Positions 59,407-64,000 of a stretch of DNA of 64,000 nucleotides are shown here, in pieces (the stretch's first letter is position 1; the number at the start of each line of letters is the position of its first letter). Source of the stretch: Archivesica marissinica (lineage: Eukaryota; Mollusca; Bivalvia; Venerida; Vesicomyidae). The stretch spans positions 52,723,320-52,787,319 of the forward strand of contig CM026401.1 in the NCBI GenBank assembly GCA_014843695.1, written 5' to 3'. The notes under the pieces were generated by a model, which worked only from the letters and a program-made list of their open reading frames with translations, ran no database searches and was not told the DNA's origin. The position numbers were made by a program, and so were the translations under genes.

Positions 59407-59605
59407 TGTCATCCGTGGTCCAGTGGTAGAGCGTCGGATTTGGAATCGATCGGTCCCGGGTTCGATACTCGGCCACGTCACGTGTGTAGTGTCATTGAGC
59501 ACAAGGCACCTCACACACATTGCTTAGTACTGGTTAACCACTTAGGTCGGCTAAGCTTGCCCAGGAAAACATGTATACGTCCCCGCAAGGGGTTTGACAT
59601 TAATG
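59407..59605 (+). mobile_element. tRNA-derived SINE, family D
   Basis: Begins CATCCGTGGTCCAGTGGTAG (box A-like TGGTCCAGTGGTAGAGCG) and GGTCCCGGGTTCGATACTCG (box B-like). A unique body follows with GCACAAGGCACCTCACAC and GCCCAGGAAAACATG, ending near CCCCGCAAGGGGTTTGAC. The head is tRNA-like, but the anticodon arm pairs poorly. Confidence 0.72.
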
Positions 59606-60120
59606 GAACATACACATACATGCACTATGATTATTATAAATTTAAAAAACACAACATTTGTATACAGTATTAAGCAGTATATGATATGTTGTGGTTTGTT
59701 TGAAATTGGGCAAGTACACATTTAAAATTAATTAAATGTGAATGTCTGTAGTAACTGAAATATGTACACATATGGGTACATATTGAATGTGATGAATTAT
59801 ATATATCCAATAATACAATAAAAATACCATTATTTAATCTTTTGTTTTTAGTTTTACCCCACCCCATTTTTAAAATAAGGTGTTTTTTATTGTTAAATAT
59901 GAAATGCTGTGGCCACCACATGTCAAATCCACTAAACATTATATTGATTGTTTAGTTTATTTTCGAGAATTGGAAGAACAGCGTTTATTTTATTTATTTT
60001 TTGGTCCTTCTCGAGGACAACGCCACTTTTATTCACATACAAGTACATAATTATACATGTGGTCATTAACATAAAACATATGATAATTAAATGAGATGCA
60101 ATTAACCGTAATCAATATTA
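59606..60120. other. no gene recognised
   Basis: AT-rich sequence. The right part (TCCTTCTCGAGGACAACGCC at about 60005) precedes the 3' end of the retrotransposon remnant. Nothing else was recognised. Confidence 0.4.
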
Positions 60121-60124
60121 GACT

Positions 60125-60590
60125 GTTACATATAACATAACATAACATATATTTTATTAGGCATTAAATGGTACAAAACACATCTATAGCCAACAAAATT
60201 AACAAATATGTAAAGTGCAAAGACAATTTACAGAGAAGTTTAAATAATATTATTGTTCTCCCTTATTTTCTATAATAAATAAAACTACATGATGAGCTTT
60301 AAAGCAAAGAACTATTCATATTTCATATGAGCTCATTAATTGTTCGTTCTCTTTCGTTAGAAGCGAAATGCAAATATTTTGATAGATTATGAATTAATTT
60401 TGGGTTTCTAGAGCTCATTAGATTATCAAATTTGTGTAGTGTCGGCCAATGACAAAAATATGGCATAAAAAATGTTCTACGTAAATCATAGTATTTTGGA
60501 CAGACCAGTAGGAAGTGAAATTCATTTTCGATTACATTCATAGTACATTGCAAACATTTTCGATCTTCTCTAGGAATATTAACGTGTTAC
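60125..60590 (-). pseudogene. non-LTR retrotransposon 3' end with RT C-terminal zinc-knuckle region
   Basis: On the minus strand the frame reads CLQCTMNVIENEFHFLLVCP then KYYDLRRTFF, matching the CxxC...E.E.HFL..CP.Y...R pattern at the C-terminus of many LINE ORF2 proteins (CR1/Jockey/RTE-like). The stop codon lies at about 60323. About 190 bp of 3' UTR follow, ending in repeated TAACA-type (TGTTA) units near 60130. Everything 5' of about 60590 is missing, so this is a 5'-truncated dead copy, unrelated in frame to the fragment at 547-1651. Confidence 0.8.
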
Positions 60591-60683
60591 ATATATATAT
60601 GTTGTTGTTTCTTTCAGCGTTTAATTGAATCTATGTCATTCTAACAAATAAGTGAACAGTCGGTTTGTCACAAGAAGAAAAGC

Positions 60684-60856
60684 TTGCTATTACAGTCACA
60701 GTTTAATACCCGTCAATGGGAATTTAGATGACAGCTCTGCTTGCTATTACAGTCACAGTTTAATACCCGCCAATGGGCATTTAGATGACAGCTCTGCTTG
60801 CTATTACAGTCACAGTTTAATACCCGTCAATGGGCATTTAGATGACAGCTCTGATC
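60684..60856. repeat. 57-bp minisatellite (3 copies)
   Basis: Unit GCTTGCTATTACAGTCACAG then TTTAATACCCGTCAATGGGC and ATTTAGATGACAGCTCT. Confidence 0.94.
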
Positions 60857-60868
60857 ATAGGATCACAG

Positions 60869-61132
60869 ACGGATCTGTAGTCCAGTGGTAACAAGCTTGA
60901 CTGGGATCGCAGGTTCGATCCCCCGTCTGACCCTAATAAAATTAACAGTCTTTCAGATGGGACTTTAAACCGAGGTCTCGTGTCGGTGCTTTACACCGTG
61001 CACGTAAAATAACCAGAGGAGACTCTGGAATGGGTCTCTGTCTGTATCATTGCACTATCTTCTAAATTGACTAATCGGCGTCGCTCATATGGGCAACCGG
61101 TAGCGACGATAAATAAACGTAAAACACACACA
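60869..61132 (+). mobile_element. SINE family A, full length, plus strand
   Basis: Most complete copy. It has head GGATCTGTAGTCCAGTGGTA and box B GCAGGTTCGATCCCCCGTCT, body ACCGAGGTCTCGTGTCGGTG and AACCAGAGGAGACTCTGG, and tail CGTCGCTCATATGGGCAACC...AGCGACG followed by ATAAATAAACGTAAA. The tail forms a hairpin with a 7-bp CGTCGCT/AGCGACG stem. Confidence 0.92.
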
Positions 61133-61221
61133 CATAGGATCGAATCACTTCCTCCTGGAAAACCTTCCATATATCCACGTAGTTTCATCATTATCCATCC
61201 ACCGAGTTATGCTTTTTTGTA

Positions 61222-61448
61222 TTTAAGTTTATTTAACGTCGCTACCAGTTGTTCATTTGAGCGACGGGCAGTTTACATAACAGGCTCCAGGGGATAACCA
61301 GTACTTAGTGCACCAACCTCCGTAAGAAACTGCCAACTCTGTCATATAAAGAGACACGGACTGAGCGGGGCTCAGACCCGTGACCATCAGTGATAATAGG
61401 TTACAATGGTATACATGTCAACAACAGTAGCCACTCGACCACGGTCCA
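61222..61448 (-). mobile_element. SINE family A2, minus strand
   Basis: Tail CGTCGCTACCAGTTGTTC...GAGCGACG at left, body CACCAACCTCCGTAAGAAAC, reversed box B GGGGCTCAGACCCGTGACC and head ATAGGTTACAATGGTATACA at right. Confidence 0.83.
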
Positions 61449-61787
61449 TCAGTCATTTAGTACCGTATGCATGTAATCACGTGATCAACAACGCAAGAAA
61501 CATAACTATCACAGTCTTAAAATACGACCATATTATATGCATTATCTCCCCTTCTACAAATATATTTATCAGTAGAAACACTTGTTATTAAACGTTTCGA
61601 CTTTTTATACGTGTTATACCCGGGTGCACGTGCTAGAAATTCTACTCGAGGTCGGCGGAGCACCCCAGGTCTTCCTCCAACAATAATAGCCGGTGAGTCG
61701 CCATATGGTGCCTGCGTGACTCCAACCCTCCCCCCAACAAAGCATCCTCTATGTTAACTTCGTTGTTTATCATATTACATGTGTATA
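61449..61787. other. no gene; decayed SINE E-like text
   Basis: Intergenic. CCAACAATAATAGCCGGTGA and GTCGCCATATGGTGCC (61670-61715) resemble, in reverse, the SINE E fragments at about 3210 and 47780. Confidence 0.4.
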
Positions 61788-61789
61788 TA

Positions 61790-61943
61790 CAGTCAAAGCT
61801 GCGTTAGTGGCCACCTCTATTAAGCAGCCAACCTGTATTAAGCAGCCAGTTTTAAGATTCCCAATATGGCGTTTTATTTGACATGCGCTAAGCTGCCACA
61901 TTCTGTGATTACCTTAGTTGGCGGCTTAAGATAGGTTTGAATG
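61790..61943. mobile_element. Tc1/mariner-like MITE
   Basis: 154 bp flanked by TA on both sides (61788-61789, 61944-61945). Left end CAGTCAAAGCTGCGTTAGTG; right end reads in reverse CATTCAAACCTATCTTAAGC, an imperfect inverted match. The interior TATTAAGCAGCCAAC is related in reverse to the GGCTGCTTA units at 15310-15430 and 17127-17180. Confidence 0.72.
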
Positions 61944-62029
61944 TATACTCGAAGCTAATACATATGCATAGAATATGTGATAACGTATGTGTGATAATGT
62001 AATAAATGTGTTCTGTTCACTTGGTCATG

Positions 62030-62356
62030 TGTCTACCAGTTTACACTATACACGTTTTCTCACACATAGCTACACACATGTCATATATACACACATGTCA
62101 TATATACACACATGTCATATATATACACGTCTACAAGTTTACACTATAAACGTTTTCTCACACATAGCTACACACATGTCATATATACACACGCCATACA
62201 CACATGTCATATATACAGTAACACACATGTCATATATATACACGTCTACATTTTTACACTATAAACGTTTTCTCACACATAGCTACACACATGTCATATA
62301 TACAGTAACACACATGTCATATATACACACGTCATATATACACATGTCTACTAATC
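62030..62356. repeat. ~115-bp tandem repeat with internal short units (~3 copies)
   Basis: Blocks of TTTACACTATAAACGTTTTC and CACATAGCTACACACATGTC are followed by variable numbers of ATGTCATATATACACAC units. Confidence 0.9.
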
Positions 62357-62811
62357 ACATGATGTATGCTAAACAAGGTCCTCCTATTTGTCTTTGAATA
62401 TAATATATAATGTCGCTATCACAATGCGAGAAGCTATTGGCAATGGGCAGATGTAAGATGCTAGACAGATAGGAATAATGTACACGTCCTGGTTTGACAG
62501 TCATTGATCCATAGTAACGCGCCATCACAAACTTGGAGAGACAGTTAGAAAGCATACACTGGTACGTGTTTGTTGTGAAGCGCTAACATGGCAACGCATC
62601 CATGTTTGACAACAGTCACTAAGCACGAATGTATACAATTTCCGATGCGCATGCGCATTTTGTCTGGTTCTCGTTTAATTGTTACATACGATGCTGTTTG
62701 ACAACAAACCCACAGGGGCGGGTCAGCAACTTGAAGTTGCAGATAAAGCAAGTAGTTTGCTTTAAATATTTTCATTTCAATTTCGCGTCAGGTAGCGTAA
62801 TAGGTAATTGT
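62357..62811. other. no gene recognised
   Basis: Non-tandem sequence. Short frames at 62355-62555 and 62545-62775 (minus strand) have no recognisable motif. Confidence 0.4.
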
Positions 62812-63035
62812 GGAAGTCGTGATAGCGCAGTGGATGAGCGTTCGCTTCAGGTGCGAAAGGTCCGGAGTTCGAGCCCCACTGGAGCCGTTACGATTGTGCC
62901 CTTAGGCAAGGCATTTAAATTCCACGTTGCCTCTTCTCTCTCCCTCGTGGCGATGGATTCCATCAGGAATGAGGTCTCGAAAGTGATTTATATAAGTTGA
63001 AATAACTTGTTTCGCAATCGAGCTAAAATAAATTT
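62812..63035 (+). mobile_element. SINE family C, plus strand
   Basis: Head GTCGTGATAGCGCAGTGGAT, loop TTCAGGT, box B-like GGAGTTCGAGCCCC, full body and tail TTCGCAATCGAGCTAAAATA. Confidence 0.9.
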
Positions 63036-63059
63036 TGATTGGAATTATTAGCCCTTCGG

Positions 63060-63140
63060 TGGGGTCCCCACTCCAGCTATCCATCTCGTGTACCTTACAT
63101 GGTACGGCCATCGTACGAGATAACCCGGGAGTGGGCAGTT
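63060..63140. repeat. imperfect palindrome
   Basis: CCCACTCCAGCTATCCATCT...GTGTAC pairs imperfectly with GTACGAGATAACCCGGGAGT...GGG around a short loop. It abuts the end of a SINE C copy. Confidence 0.65.
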
Positions 63141-63224
63141 TCGTAGACAGGCTTGTATTTTAGGCGAAGTATGCAACATGAAGTAGGTTCGAAATTCAAA
63201 ATATGTCCTGCCTTTTCTGTGAAT

Positions 63225-63480
63225 GTAGAAGAAACGAGGCGCTGTTGCTATACATACTTTATATACAGTCTTGAGTGTGATCGATGAGGTGTCTGTCTCG
63301 TAATCGAGAGTGTGTCAGTTCGGACCACAACCGAACAACGGTCGTGATATACACAGGGAATACAAAGACATTGCCTTTTAATTACTCTACCCAATGGCGA
63401 TGGATTCCATAAGGAAGTGGATCTCGGGGCGATTATCATAAAGCTTGTAGGAACTTGTTTCACAGTCGAACTATCCTACA
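63225..63480 (+). mobile_element. SINE C-related element with a different head (diverged)
   Basis: The tail half (GCGATGGATTCCATAAGGAA, GTGGATCTCGGGGCGATTAT, CTTGTTTCACAGTCGAACTA) follows the SINE C layout. The head (GTCTCGTAATCGAGAGTGTG, CAGTTCGGACCACAACCG) differs. It is eroded. Confidence 0.6.
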
Positions 63481-63631
63481 TTTGTAAAGCATTATTAACG
63501 TGGCATACAATGAAGACAAGAATACAAGATGATCGCTGCACATGGTTTAGTGTGTAAGTATTCGATGTGTTGAGACAGATTGTAACATGTGCATACACTA
63601 AAGTTATTGTGTCTTTTTTTGGTATCTAGAA

Positions 63632-63735
63632 TTAGATTCTAAGGAGATATATGTACAAGTCTCCTTAGATTCTAAGGAGATATATGTACAAGTCTCGTTA
63701 GATTCTAAGGAGATATATGTACAAGTCTCATGTAT
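63632..63735. repeat. 36-bp tandem repeat (~3 copies)
   Basis: Unit TTAGATTCTAAGGAGATATA then TGTACAAGTCTC. It shares ATATATGTACAAGTCTC with the adjoining 64-bp array. Confidence 0.9.
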
Positions 63736-64000
63736 GCCATGTATTTATAACACTAGTACCAATACACACCCATGTAATATATGTACAAGTCTCATGTATG
63801 CCATGTATTTATAACACTAGTACCAATACACACCCATGTAATATATGTACAAGTCTCATGTATGCCATGTATTTATAACACTAGTACCAATACACACCCA
63901 TGTAATATATGTACAAGTCTCATGTATGCCATGTATTTATAACACTAGTACCAATACACACCCATGTAATATATGTACAAGTCTCATGTATGCCATGTAT
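63718..64000. repeat. 64-bp tandem array, continues beyond the window
   Basis: At least 4.4 near-identical copies of ATATATGTACAAGTCTCATG then TATGCCATGTATTTATAACA and CTAGTACCAATACACACCCATGTA. Confidence 0.95.

Overview
This is a eukaryotic, intron-containing, AT-rich window. It is most probably from a bivalve or other mollusc. That call is inference: it rests on the mixture of tRNA-derived SINEs, very abundant minisatellites, MITEs, RNase H-bearing non-LTR remnants and a sacsin-like gene. I cannot name the species from sequence alone.

Only one gene can be defended. It is a very large sacsin-like co-chaperone gene on the + strand, about 25.9 to 50.0 kb. Seven exons can be placed with consensus GT/AG borders: 25933-26045, 27493-27606, 31234-31381, 33166-34803, 36415-47693 (11.3 kb), 48526-48622 and 49796-50004. 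Intron phases agree across every junction, giving 4531 residues plus one partial codon. The order is three GHKL/Hsp90-like sacsin repeats, an acidic linker, a J domain with an intact HPD, an Asn/Tyr/Gly-rich linker and a C-terminal HEPN domain split over three exons. The true 5' end (start codon, any UBL domain, promoter) was not found.

The rest is repeat-dominated. From 0 to 25 kb there is a frameshifted 5'-truncated non-LTR fragment (RT end plus RNase H), a pogo/Tigger-like MITE, a 5-kb array of a 35-bp repeat (4.09-9.09 kb), a 23-bp array (9.35-10.2 kb), two inverted copies of another 35-bp array with matching outer flanks (12.1-17.1 kb), a 34-bp array (17.4-18.2 kb), many SINEs, and a 2.3-kb stretch (19.56-21.84 kb) I cannot identify. 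Introns 1 and 2 of the sacsin-like gene hold 42-, 55- and 31-bp minisatellites, SINEs and a hAT-like MITE. Downstream of the gene there are about 5 kb of composite repeats built on a shared core of about 30 bp (50.1-55.2 kb), a second pogo-like MITE, 30-bp and 24-bp arrays, several SINEs, a CR1/Jockey-type RT C-terminal remnant, and a 64-bp array running off the right end.

By my hand tally, tandem arrays occupy roughly a third of the window. The SINE families fall into two groups. In each group different tRNA-like heads are joined to a common 3' tail, and one of those tails carries a conserved 7-bp-stem hairpin. The most unusual structure is the modular arrangement at 12-18 kb, where flank segments recur in inverted and direct orientation next to identical or different satellite arrays. 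This resembles non-autonomous Helentron/pearl-type elements of bivalves, but that identification is unproven.
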